DNA of 64,000 bases from Xanthobacter autotrophicus Py2. GTDB taxonomy: Bacteria; Pseudomonadota; Alphaproteobacteria; Rhizobiales; Xanthobacteraceae. The notes beneath the pieces were generated by a model. The model saw only the letters and a list, made by a program, of their open reading frames with translations, was not told where the DNA came from and searched no databases. The DNA is taken from assembly GCA_000017645.1 (NCBI GenBank), contig CP000781.1, forward strand, positions 3,335,501 to 3,399,500, read 5' to 3'. Made by a program: the position numbers and the translations under genes. This document shows positions 18,663 to 27,500 of this stretch, piece after piece; position 1 is the first letter of the stretch, and the number at the start of each line of letters is the position of its first letter.

Positions 18663-19196
18663 TCAGTTCTGGCGGTGATGTCGGAGCAAGGCGCGATAGC
18701 CGCCGGCGATCATGGCGCGCGCATCCCGCAACAGGGATTTGATGGTGTGACGGGCGGAAGCGTCCTGCCATTCTTGGCGATCGAGTCGGGCGATGTGGAA
18801 CACGACCTGCGCGATCTCCCTCTGCGTCGCGCCATCGCGGTGGCCATCGAAGCACTGCAACATCCTGCGCAATCGCAGGCGTTGTTGCCGCGTCAGCCGT
18901 GTATCCGGTGGAACCGTCCGGCCATGAAGGGCGGCCAGCAGGCGGCGAAGGGATTCGAGCCGGTCGAGCCCGTCCCGATCGAGCGGAATGATGGCGGCAA
19001 GCGGCTGGCCGAGCATCGCGTCCGGTTCGATGACGAGCTGGACGCGCTGGCCGTTGCCGAGATCGTAGAGAAGGACGTCTTCGCTATCGTCTGCAATGCG
19101 ACCGGCGGTCTCGAACGTCGGCGGCAGTACGGCGTCCGCAGTCAGACCTGCGGGCGCTAACCCCAGAAAGAGGGTGCTCGTGTCGTCTTCGGGCAA
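18663..19196 (-). CDS. DUF2285-containing protein
   Basis: 177 residues. The C-terminal part (RLTRQQRLRLRRMLQCFDGHRDGATQREIAQVVF, then SARHTIKSLLRDARAMIAGGYRALLRH) matches DUF2285, a DNA-binding-like domain confined largely to ICEs and plasmids of Proteobacteria. It lies 16 bp after the DUF6499 gene. It probably regulates element genes, but no direct evidence is visible. Confidence 0.88.
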   Translation of the reverse strand: MPEDDTSTLFLGLAPAGLTADAVLPPTFETAGRIADDSEDVLLYDLGNGQRVQLVIEPDAMLGQPLAAIIPLDRDGLDRLESLRRLLAALHGRTVPPDTRLTRQQRLRLRRMLQCFDGHRDGATQREIAQVVFHIARLDRQEWQDASARHTIKSLLRDARAMIAGGYRALLRHHRQN

Positions 19197-19212
19197 CCAA
19201 GCGATGTGGGCT

Positions 19213-19437
19213 TCAGATGGAGGCTCCAGCGGGTCGACGGGGAAATCGCAACCCCCACCGCCGCCGGATCTTGTCGGTCAGCGTCCGGACGTCGGTCTTT
19301 CCCGCGCGCAGCTCCTGGTAGTCTTCGTCATAGGCGTCATTGCGCCGGAGCCACTCCCAGGCGAGATCGGACGCGCTCATCTCGGCGAGATGTTCATAGG
19401 CGGCAGAAGAGCGCCAGCCTGCTGCGCTGGGTGTCAT
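19213..19437 (-). CDS. DUF6499-like small transcriptional-regulator-domain protein
   Basis: 74 residues from the ATG at 19437, which has an excellent GGGAGG site. The sequence WRSSAAYEHLAEMSASDLAWEWLRRNDAYDEDYQEL matches the short 'transcriptional regulator' domain (DUF6499) usually found next to DUF2285 genes in ICEs. The open frame extends upstream to 19548 but without a plausible start signal. Confidence 0.85.
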   Translation of the reverse strand: MTPSAAGWRSSAAYEHLAEMSASDLAWEWLRRNDAYDEDYQELRAGKTDVRTLTDKIRRRWGLRFPRRPAGASI

Positions 19438-19548
19438 TGCGATCCTCCCTTCGCTTATGTGCTTGTGGAGGAGGAAGGATTCCTGACGGAACCGTCCGGC
19501 GGAAGCTGGACTATAGGCAAAGAGCGATGCCGCGCCGGCATCGGGCAA

Positions 19549-19815
19549 TCAATGCGGGGGGCGGGTCAACTCGCGATAGCCCTGTTCCGTCATCCAGCGC
19601 GCCCGCGCCAGATGCGTGTCGTGAACATGGCGGCAACGCTGTGGGTCGTGGGAGGGATCGAGGCCGAAGATGACCTGGACCGCCTCCTGCCAAGCCGCGC
19701 CGTCGCGGGCCGAGTCGAGCAAACGCAGATAAAGAGCCATGTGCTCACGGTCATAAGATGTGAGCGACTGGCTGATTGGTGGCTCGTCGAGGAACGACGA
19801 CGTTTTCTGGCCCAT
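19549..19815 (-). CDS. DUF2285-like DNA-binding-domain protein
   Basis: 88 residues from the ATG at 19815 (MGQKTSSFLDEPPISQSLTSYD). The segment HMALYLRLLDSARDGAAWQEAVQVIFGLDP and RARWMTEQGYRELTRP resembles the C-terminal region of DUF2285-type proteins. It lies between the XRE-like gene and the DUF6499 gene in the same direction. Function unknown. Confidence 0.75.
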   Translation of the reverse strand: MGQKTSSFLDEPPISQSLTSYDREHMALYLRLLDSARDGAAWQEAVQVIFGLDPSHDPQRCRHVHDTHLARARWMTEQGYRELTRPPH

Positions 19816-19897
19816 AGAGCGACTATAATCGCTTAATGGCGTTTCGTTAACAGGATCTTGGGAAATTCTAGCGCAGCGCTTGAGGCGGGGCAGCCGA

Positions 19898-20152
19898 CTA
19901 GCGCTTTGGCGAGAGATCCTTCCTGTCGTGAAGCAACAACACGCCTTCGCCCTTATCGGTCGATAGCAGGACGATCCCTGCGGCTTCCAGCGCCCTGCGC
20001 ACGAGATCGCGCGTCGACTCATAGACCTCGAGGCCGCTTTCGGATTCGAGGCGCTTGAGCGCAGTCAGCGATGTCCGAGCCTGGTCAGCGAGCGTCTCCT
20101 GTGTCCATCCCAGCAACGCGCGTGCGGCCCGTGATTGTCGGGCGGTGATCAT
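19898..20152 (-). CDS. XRE-family helix-turn-helix regulator
   Basis: 84 residues from the ATG at 20152 (MITARQSRAARALLGWTQETLADQARTSLTALKRLE), a standard Cro/C1-type HTH followed by a short C-terminal part EAAGIVLLSTDKGEGVLLLHD. Small XRE regulators of this type are conserved at this place in trb-type ICEs and may repress maintenance or transfer genes. The 24-bp longer open frame was not used. Confidence 0.88.
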   Translation of the reverse strand: MITARQSRAARALLGWTQETLADQARTSLTALKRLESESGLEVYESTRDLVRRALEAAGIVLLSTDKGEGVLLLHDRKDLSPKR

Positions 20153-20300
20153 AAATGACCACCTCCCACCGGCCAATAACTACCTGCCAGAACTACGACT
20201 ATTTTAGTCGCTCTTGGCGGCGCGAGGGGGGCTCGAAAACTTGTCGTCCGCTCTTTTAGGTCTTCGACGGCGCCACTGATTCGCGCGTAGGCAAGACAAA

Positions 20301-20325
20301 GGCCCCGGCCTGTCCGGCCGGGGCC
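20301..20325 (-). terminator. Rho-independent terminator after DUF736 gene
   Basis: Perfect 10-bp inverted repeat GGCCCCGGCC / GGCCGGGGCC with a 5-nt loop, followed on the minus strand by TTTGTCTT. It lies 12 bp past the stop of the DUF736 gene at 20338. Confidence 0.88.
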
Positions 20326-20337
20326 TTGCTCGGTGGG

Positions 20338-20661
20338 TCAGTCCGCCCGGCGGCTCGGGCGGGACCAGATCAGCGAGTAGCCATCGCCGTCCTCGTCGTC
20401 GAAGAGGTTGGCGTAGATGGGGGCGTTGAAGCTCGGATCGTCGAGCTTGAGGCCCAGATAGTCGCGGCCCTCGTTGGAGCGCTTGGACCAGGCGGCGCCG
20501 ATCTCGACGCGGCCGACCAGAACCCGGTGGCTGGGGGCGTTTTCGCCGGTGGCGCGCTGGTCAGGGACGATGCGCACGCCCTTGGCCTGGACGCTGAGGG
20601 TGACGATTTCGCCGCTGAACTCGTTCGAGGCGGTCTTCTTGAAGGTGCCGATGGTCGCCAT
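20338..20661 (-). CDS. DUF736 family protein (second copy)
   Basis: 107 residues from the ATG at 20661 with GGAG upstream (MATIGTFKKTASNEFSGEIVT). ENAPSHRVLVGRVEIGAAWSKRSNEGRDYLGLKLDDPSFNAPIYANLFDDEDG is the family signature. It is monocistronic-looking, with a strong terminator just after it. It differs clearly from the copy at 14726-15061, so it is not a recent duplication. Confidence 0.93.
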   Translation of the reverse strand: MATIGTFKKTASNEFSGEIVTLSVQAKGVRIVPDQRATGENAPSHRVLVGRVEIGAAWSKRSNEGRDYLGLKLDDPSFNAPIYANLFDDEDGDGYSLIWSRPSRRAD

Positions 20662-21231
20662 TTTCAAATCTCCGTTTGTCGTTTTCGAGCCCGCACCATT
20701 GCGGCCTCGATGGCGATCGACGGGCCGGAGGCGATCGACAGCGCACCCCGAAGGGGCCTGACAGCTAAGGAGGACTTTGTTGTCCCGCGAGGAATGACGG
20801 CGCAGCCGGCAGGGGAAGAAAGTTTGACGCGGCTGTTGCGCCACAGGCGATCGAGGCGCAGCCGGCCTTCGGCCAGATCAAGCCATTGGAGAGGCCGTTT
20901 GGAGCGGTCTGGAGGCGGGCAGAAGCGGAGATGATGGTGGCCCTGTCGAGACCGGCGCCAAGACCTGCGCGATATTCACCGGCGTATCTCTCCCCCTTGT
21001 CGGCGGGCCTTGCGTTTCTCGTGTTCGCCCGACCTGCCACGGACGAAAACCTCCGCCGGTCAGTATCGATGGGCTGCGCCGGGATCGGCGCTCGGTCCAG
21101 GCGTGTCCCGAGGGGATGATTGAGCCGTGGTTCTCTGCGTGATCCGGGCACTGTCGTCCGCGTCGCCCTCTCAAGACGATGGTGTGGACAGAACGGAAGC
21201 GCTTTTCTGTCCCGCTATCCCGGCGGGGTGA
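20662..21231. other. Intergenic region without supported gene
   Basis: 570 bp between the DUF736 gene and a membrane protein gene. I see no open frame with plausible composition or family match on either strand. It must contain the DUF736 promoter; no clear -35/-10 pair could be called by eye. Confidence 0.5.
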
Positions 21232-21672
21232 TCAGGCCCGAGCCTGGCTCTGGCCGGACGGGCCGGTGGCCGCCATGCCCGTGACGCGCGCGAACGCGGT
21301 GACGCCGACCGCGACCGCGCCGAAGACCGAGAATACCAACTGCCAGGTCTCAGATGGCATGGTGTGTTTCACGATGCCGTGCGTGGCGTGGTAGCCGGCG
21401 ATAGCGGCCGGAGCGACGAAGGCGAGCGCGATCAACAGCCGCGCCCAGAGCGGGCGGACCAGCCCAAGCAGGAGCTGGCCGGCGCCGAGCGTTAGCCCGG
21501 CCGCGAGCGTGCCGATCAGGATCGCGCCTAGCCAGCCCGCGCCGGTCTGGTAGGCCCAGCCGCCGGCGGTGGCGCCCGCGAAGAGGGGCAGCGCAAAGAC
21601 GGCGAGCGTGAACAGCAGCCAGCAGAAGAAGCCGATGGCTGCGATGGATAGGATTGTGCCCAGAAAGATCAT
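21232..21672 (-). CDS. Small polytopic membrane protein
   Basis: 146 residues from the ATG at 21672 (MIFLGTILSIAAIGFFCWLL). Four hydrophobic segments cover most of the sequence; the third and fourth are LLIALAFVAPAAIAGYHATHG and LVFSVFGAVAVGVTAFARVTGM. A gene of this kind is common in ICEs at this location. No enzymatic motif is visible; function unknown. Confidence 0.8.
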   Translation of the reverse strand: MIFLGTILSIAAIGFFCWLLFTLAVFALPLFAGATAGGWAYQTGAGWLGAILIGTLAAGLTLGAGQLLLGLVRPLWARLLIALAFVAPAAIAGYHATHGIVKHTMPSETWQLVFSVFGAVAVGVTAFARVTGMAATGPSGQSQARA

Positions 21673-21814
21673 GGTGGTGTCTCCGAAAGAACGGTTCTGA
21701 CGGTCGCGCCTTCCACCACCACCACGGCGCATCGAGAACTATAGCAGAACATCGACGCCGGCGGGAGCGGAAACCGATGAGGTTCCAGTCCCGCAGGCGA
21801 TGATCTTCGACCCA

Positions 21815-21982
21815 TCATGGGCCGAAGGGGTCGATCTCGCGGACGATCTGCGAAAGGTCGCCGTCATATTCGCTGGCGGGCGTGACCGAGAGCGTCCCGT
21901 CGCCAGCGCGGAAGATGACGATGACGGCCATCAGGGTGGTGGCGAGGCTGAAGGCGAAGGCGTGTGCGTCGTTGAAGGACAT
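21815..21982 (-). CDS. 55-residue small protein with possible membrane segment
   Basis: ATG at 21982 to TGA at 21815-21817: MSFNDAHAFAFSLATTLMAV is followed by IVIFRAGDGTLSVTPASEYDG and an acidic end DLSQIVREIDPFGP. Residues about 8-24 are hydrophobic. The frame is uninterrupted and not GC-shadow-like in composition. I regard it as a real small ORF by composition and because it fills an otherwise empty interval, but it has no recognised domain. Confidence 0.6.
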   Translation of the reverse strand: MSFNDAHAFAFSLATTLMAVIVIFRAGDGTLSVTPASEYDGDLSQIVREIDPFGP

Positions 21983-22264
21983 CGAACCGGCTCCTGTTTC
22001 GAGCGGAGGTCCATCCCCCGCTGACAGGCGCCCGATGTGTTCGGCCGAGGGCCGCGATCACCGCGCAGGTGAAGCCGAAGCGGCGGCACGCGCAGCGTAG
22101 TCCGACCCTTTATGGGTTGATGGCGTCAGGCCCTTGGCGGGACCAAGGATCAGCGCATTTGAAGCGGGGTGGAGACTCGCTACGGGAGCGGTCGTTGTCC
22201 GATGGCGTCCATGCCGGATTGCCTCGCGGCCGTGTTGGCGTGTCGATGGAAATGCGGACGGCGC

Positions 22265-23191
22265 TCACGCGCCGCCCGTGCTGAACCGATAGACCGGGAT
22301 GCCGAGCTTTCTGGCCTTGTCGGCGAGATTGTCCTGGATGCCGGTGCCAGGGAAGACGAAGACACCGATCGGCATGATCGCCAGCATGGCGTCGTTGCGC
22401 TTGAACGGGGCGGCTTTGGCGTGCTTCGTCCAGTCGGGCTTGAAGGCGACCTGCGGCACCTTGCGGGTTTCCGCCCAGCGCGAGGCGATCTTTTCGGCGC
22501 CTTTCGGGGAGCCTCCGTGCATCAGCACCATGTCCGGGTGTTTGGCATGAACCTGATCGAGCTTGGCCCAGATCAGCCTGTAATCGGCGGTGTCGCCGCC
22601 TGAGAAGGCGATCTTCGGGCCTGCGGGCACGAGCACCTCGGTTTCTGCGCGGCGTTTGGCGGCGATGAAATCGCGGCTGTCGATCATCGCGGCGGTAAGG
22701 TGGCGATGGTTGACGCGCGATCCGTTACGCTGGGACCAGGGGGAGCCGGTGGCGCGGAGATAGTGATCGGCGGCGCTGTCGCGGAAGACTTCCAGGCTGT
22801 CGCGCCGTTCGATCAGTGATTGCCCCAGGTCGATCAGGCGTTCGAGCTGGACGGATTTGACCTCGGAGCCGTCCTGTTCACGCTGGAGGCGCTTCTGTTC
22901 CTGCTCGTTGTCGTCGAGCTTGCGGTCGGCCCGTTCGACGGCGCGGTGGAACATATTGACGGTCGACCAGAGGAGATCGTCGAGGTCGGGATCGAGGCTG
23001 GTTTCGGCCACCGTGGCGATCAGGGCGTCGAAGATGTCGGCCACGGCGCCTTCGATGATGCGGTCTTCCGGGACAGGCCGGGGATCGGCTTCGTCTTCCG
23101 AAGGTCGGTAGCCGTAGAGCTGAAGCTCCTGCACGATATGGTCGGTTGGTGATGATGCGTGTTCGGGTTCGTAGTCGTCATGCCCGTTCAT
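22265..23191 (-). CDS. DUF2493 domain protein (nucleotide-binding/SLOG-like)
   Basis: 308 residues from the ATG at 23191 (MNGHDDYEPEHASSPTDHIVQELQ). The N-terminal two thirds are acidic and helical. The C-terminal domain KIAFSGGDTADYRLIWAKLDQVHAKHPDMVLMHGGSPKGAEKIASRWAE with VFVFPGTGIQDNLADKARKLGIPVY matches DUF2493, a Rossmann-like SLOG-related domain thought to bind nucleotides. Common on alphaproteobacterial ICEs and plasmids; role unknown. Confidence 0.88.
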   Translation of the reverse strand: MNGHDDYEPEHASSPTDHIVQELQLYGYRPSEDEADPRPVPEDRIIEGAVADIFDALIATVAETSLDPDLDDLLWSTVNMFHRAVERADRKLDDNEQEQKRLQREQDGSEVKSVQLERLIDLGQSLIERRDSLEVFRDSAADHYLRATGSPWSQRNGSRVNHRHLTAAMIDSRDFIAAKRRAETEVLVPAGPKIAFSGGDTADYRLIWAKLDQVHAKHPDMVLMHGGSPKGAEKIASRWAETRKVPQVAFKPDWTKHAKAAPFKRNDAMLAIMPIGVFVFPGTGIQDNLADKARKLGIPVYRFSTGGA

Positions 23192-23338
23192 GGGATGCTC
23201 CGTCGGTTGGACCGTGACCGTCGCGGCCTTCATGGCGACGAAGCCGTCGGGCGGGACGGACCTGCACCCGAAGCGAAGCGCAGGGCCGAAGCGCAGCGGA
23301 GGATGGCGGAGGCCGGCGATTTTGCCTCGCGATGGAAA

Positions 23339-23370
23339 GCGGTCCCCCCTTTCTCTTTTTGGGGGACCGC
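23339..23370 (-). terminator. Strong hairpin downstream of the Toprim gene; rest of the 23192-23517 gap is featureless
   Basis: Ten-base arms GCGGTCCCCC / GGGGGACCGC flank a 12-nt pyrimidine/purine loop, followed on the minus strand by TTT. It likely ends the helicase-Toprim transcript. The remainder of the 326-bp gap contains the GAAGCG-rich stretch at about 23270-23300 also seen in the ParB leader; I see no gene in it. Confidence 0.65.
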
Positions 23371-23517
23371 GCCGGAAAATCGTCGGTCGCAGCCATTGCC
23401 GATCCGGCCTGGCTGACGGCCGATCGCCCTCTCGAAGGCCGAGGCGCGGTCCTCTCCGATGGAAGGACGCATCCTGCGGGCATGATGACGGTGGCCCCGC
23501 CATCCCCATGCCGGCGA

Positions 23518-24573
23518 CTATGCGGCTTGGAGCCAGAAGCGGGCGATGTCCTGCGGTGCGAGCTGCACCCTGAGATTGGCCCGGAACGCATCGAGGCCGA
23601 GGCGCCGGAGATCCTCGTTGAAATCCTCGAGCACCGGCGAGAGCACGATCACCTCGATCCCGGCCGCGTTCGCCCGTTCGACAAGGCTGTCGCGTGCGCC
23701 GTCACCTGCCGGGTCGTTGTCGCGGACGATATAGAGCCGGCGCAGATCGTCGGGGAACAGGATGGCGGCCAGATGGGCAGCGGACAGGGCGGCCGCCATC
23801 GCCATGTGCGGAAGCGCCTGACGTGCGGACAGGATGGTTTCGATGCCTTCGCCCGCCGCCATCACCGCGCCGGCGTTCCCGAAGCGGACGGCGTGTCCGA
23901 GCAGGTCGCCCATCGCTTTGCGCGGCGTGTCGATCGGCGCCTTGCCAACCCGGATAGGATCTGGGCCGTCAGGGGCAAGCCAGGTGCGATGTGCGCCGGT
24001 GATCGTGCCCCGAAGATCGGTGACGGCGGCGATCATCGCTGGCCAGGTTTCGGTCGGGCCATGATCGTCCGGTCGATAATAGCAGCGCGGATGGAAGCGG
24101 AGGCTTCCGGTTCCGTGCAAAGCCGTAATGCCGCGATTGCGGAGATACGCTTCTACCAGCGTGCCGCCGATCGGCTTCGACATAGCGAACAGCCGCCTTG
24201 CCGCCTCGGCCGAGCCTGACGGGGCCGGCGTGCTCGGTCGCTTCGGGCTCGCCGGCGCGGGTTTCGGACGCGGCAGGCTGAGAAAGCTGCGGGCTTCCTC
24301 GACGACATCGGCGAAGTCGGTGAGGCCGCAGCTCTCCCGGATCACGTCGAGCAGATCGCCATGCTCGCCGGTGGCGGCGTCGGTCCATTTGCCCGCCGGC
24401 CCTTTCGCCGTCTCCTTGAGCCGGACGAACATCGAGCGGCCGGGCGTGTTGCGCGCATCGCCGACCTGCCAGTAATTGCCCTGACGATGGCCGGCGTCGA
24501 GATAGTGGCGGCACACCGCCTCGGCCTCCCGGCCGAGACGCTGCGCCAGATCGGAAGCGTCGAGACGTGTCAT
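23518..24573 (-). CDS. Toprim domain protein (DUF7146-like, primase-related)
   Basis: 351 residues. The N-terminal region (AVCRHYLDAGHRQGNYWQVGDARNTPG... KWTDAATGEHGDLLDVIRESCG) resembles the CHC2/zinc-less primase-like segment of plasmid Toprim proteins. The C-terminal Toprim core shows AVMAAGEGIETILSARQALP and RRLYIVRDNDPAGDGARDSL with the conserved Glu and Asp-x-Asp. It overlaps the large helicase gene by 1 bp, so both are likely cotranslated; a role in handling incoming single-stranded DNA is inferred. Confidence 0.88.
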   Translation of the reverse strand: MTRLDASDLAQRLGREAEAVCRHYLDAGHRQGNYWQVGDARNTPGRSMFVRLKETAKGPAGKWTDAATGEHGDLLDVIRESCGLTDFADVVEEARSFLSLPRPKPAPASPKRPSTPAPSGSAEAARRLFAMSKPIGGTLVEAYLRNRGITALHGTGSLRFHPRCYYRPDDHGPTETWPAMIAAVTDLRGTITGAHRTWLAPDGPDPIRVGKAPIDTPRKAMGDLLGHAVRFGNAGAVMAAGEGIETILSARQALPHMAMAAALSAAHLAAILFPDDLRRLYIVRDNDPAGDGARDSLVERANAAGIEVIVLSPVLEDFNEDLRRLGLDAFRANLRVQLAPQDIARFWLQAA

Positions 24574-27500
24574 CACGCCGCCTCGCGTTCGCCGATGCGC
24601 TGGACCGGATAGCGGCCCAGCACTCGCTCCAGCACCGCAAGACCGGCGCTATCGGTCGGCACGAACATCCTGAGCTTCCAGGAGATGATCTCGTGGAACA
24701 GTCCGTAGGCGGTGAGCCGCTCGCGCATCGTGTCGGTGAAACCCGACAGTTCGATGCGGTTGGCGCCCATCACACGGACGCGGTGAAGTTGAAGCCCCTC
24801 GGCGAGGTCGAGGATGGTGCGACCATCCATCAGCGCCATGAAGGCGTCGGCGGGCGCGAGAGTGGCTGCGCCGGTCGTGGTCGCATTGGCCGCCCAGGCG
24901 GGTGAGACCTTGCGGCCGACGATCCGCTCGCCCTCGTCGGTCTGGAGCCGATAGACGCGGGTGGACTCGTTCGGTAGCCGCTTCCAGATCGGCAGCAACA
25001 GGCCGGCGACGACATGGATCGTGCTGTCGGAGAACGCCGGCACGTCCGCGACCTCGGCGTTCCAGGTTGAGGCGAAGTCGATCCGTTCCGCCTCGGCCCA
25101 ATGGGTCTCGCCCATCATCTTCACCGGAACGGTGTGGGATTCCATCGGCCGGATCAGCCGGACACGGCGTTCGATCTCGCCATCGTCGAGCATGACCGAG
25201 GTGGCGGGGATCTGCACCGCGGCGCGGCCCGACCGTTCGTTGACCAGCAGCCTGGCGCCGGATTCGCCGAGATGGGCGAGCGCGTCGTCCAGCGTGACCG
25301 GGCGGTTTCGGGTCCGCTGCGCGATGGTGAGGAGCCGGGTCTCGGCGCCCGTGCCCGGATGCGTATAGATGGTCTGGCGGCCGGTGACGGTGAAGCCTTC
25401 CGCCGTCAGCGTCTCCAGCCCGACATCGTAGATGCCAGCGGCTATGGCCCCCTCGATCTTGGCGGTGAGAAGCTGCTCAAAGGCGGTGAACAGGATGCCC
25501 TGAAGCTCGATGGTCAGGGCCAGCAGCCGATTGAGGAAGGTGGTGATCGGGGGCAGTTCGTCCTTGATGCCGTTCGCGTCCATCAGCTTCAGGCCGGTGG
25601 CGGACTCGAAGCGTTCGAGCGAGCAGCCTCCGACCTTGCCGCGCACCAGCAGGAGATAGAGCTGGCGGAGCGCATCGCGGGCGTAGGGGCTTTCCAGATT
25701 GTCCTCGGGGCGGAACAGGCCCTGGCCGCCGGTCTGGCGCTGGCCGCGGGTGATGGCGCCCAGCGTGTCGAGCCGCCGGGCGATGGTGGAAAGGAAGCGC
25801 TTCTCCGCCTTGACGTCCGTGGCGATGGGCCGGAACAGCGGCGGCTGCGCCTGGTTGGTCCGGTGCGTGCGACCGAGGCCCTGGATGGCGGCGTCCGCTT
25901 TCCAGCCGGGTTCGAGCAGATAGTGGACGCGCAGCCGGGTGTTCCGCGCCGAAAGCTCGGCGTGATAGCTGCGGCCGGTGCCGCCGGCGTCCGAGAAGAT
26001 CAGAATGCGTTTGCTGTCGTCCATGAACGCCTGGGTTTCGGCGAGATTGGCGGCTGCGGCGCGGTTCTCGACGACGAGGCGATCGCCGCCGGAAGGCATG
26101 CTCTTGCGGACGATGCGCCGCGAGCGGCCCGTCACCTCGGCCACCAGCTCCGTGCCGAAATGCTGGACGATCTGGTCGAGCGCGCCGGGCACGGGCGGCA
26201 GGGAGGCGAGTTGCGCGATCAGCTCGTCGCGGCGCGCGACGGCTTCGCGGCTTTCGACGGGCTGGCCGTCGCGATAGACCGGCCGCGACGAGAGGTTGCC
26301 CTCGCTGTCGGTGAAGGGCTCGTAGAGCTGCACCGGGAAGGAATGGGCGAGGTAGTCGAGAACATATTCCCTCGGCGTGATGTCGACGCGAACGTCGTTC
26401 CATTCCTCGGTCGGCAGGTCGACCAGGCGGCGTTCCATCAGCGCCTCGCCAGTCGAGACGATCTGGATGACAGCGGCATGGCCTGCTTCCAGGTCGCCGC
26501 TGATCGACCGGATCAGAGTCGGCGTCTTCATGCTGGTGAGCAGATGGCCGAAGAAGCGCTGCTTGGCGCTCTCGAAGGCCGAGCGGGCGGCGGACTTGGC
26601 CTGCCGGTTCAGCGTGCCGGACGTGCCGGTGATGTTGGCGGCCTCCATCGCCGCATCCAGATTGTTATGGATGACGGCAAAGGCCCCGGCATAGGCGTCG
26701 TAGATGCGGGTCTGCTCAGGGCTGAGGGCGTGTTCGACCAACTCGTATTCCACGCCGTCGAAGGAGAGCGAGCGGGCGGTGTAGAGGCCGAGGGCGCGCA
26801 GGTCGCGGGCCAGCACCTCCATCGCCGCGACGCCGCCAGCCTCGATCGCCTCGATGAACTCGGCCCTCGTCGAGAACGGAAAATCCTCGCCGCCCCACAA
26901 GCCGAGCCGCTGGGCGTAGGCGAGGTTGTGGACCGTGGTGGCGCCGGTCGCGGAGACATAGACGACGCGGGCGTTCGGCAGCGCGTGCTGGAGGCGCAGG
27001 CCGGCGCGGCCCTGCTGCGAGGCGGCGACGTCGCCGCGTTCTCCCTTGCCGCCACCGGCGTTCTGCATCGCGTGCGCCTCGTCGAAAATGAGGACTCCAT
27101 CGAAGTCGGAGCCCAACCATTCGACGATCTGCCGGACGCGCGAAACCTTCTCGCCGCGGTCGTCGGAGCGTAGCGTGGCATAGGTCGTAAACAGGACGCC
27201 TTCCGGCAGCGTGATCGGCCGCCCCTGCGGGAAGCGCGACAGCGGCGTGACCAGCAGGCGTTCCATGCCGAGCGCCGACCAGTCGCGCTGCGCGTCCTCG
27301 ATCAGCTTGTCGGACTTGCTGATCCACACCGCCTTGCGGCGGCCCTGGAGCCAGTTGTCGAGAATGATCGCGGCGGACTGACGGCCCTTGCCGACGCCGG
27401 TGCCGTCGCCGATCATGAAGCCGCGCCGGAAGCGGGCGGCGTTCTCCGCATCCTCGCGCGCGGCGGTGACGATGTCGAAGGTGGCGTCCACCGTCCACGA

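Noticed and set aside
20765..21151. 128-codon minus-strand open frame in the gap before the membrane protein gene
   Set aside because: Biased Arg/Ala composition and no start signal; probably random open frame in GC-rich DNA.
25101..27173. Long plus-strand open frame of about 690 codons opposite the large helicase
   Set aside because: Antisense shadow of a high-GC gene; composition is Gly/Arg/Asp-rich without domains, while the minus strand has clear helicase motifs.
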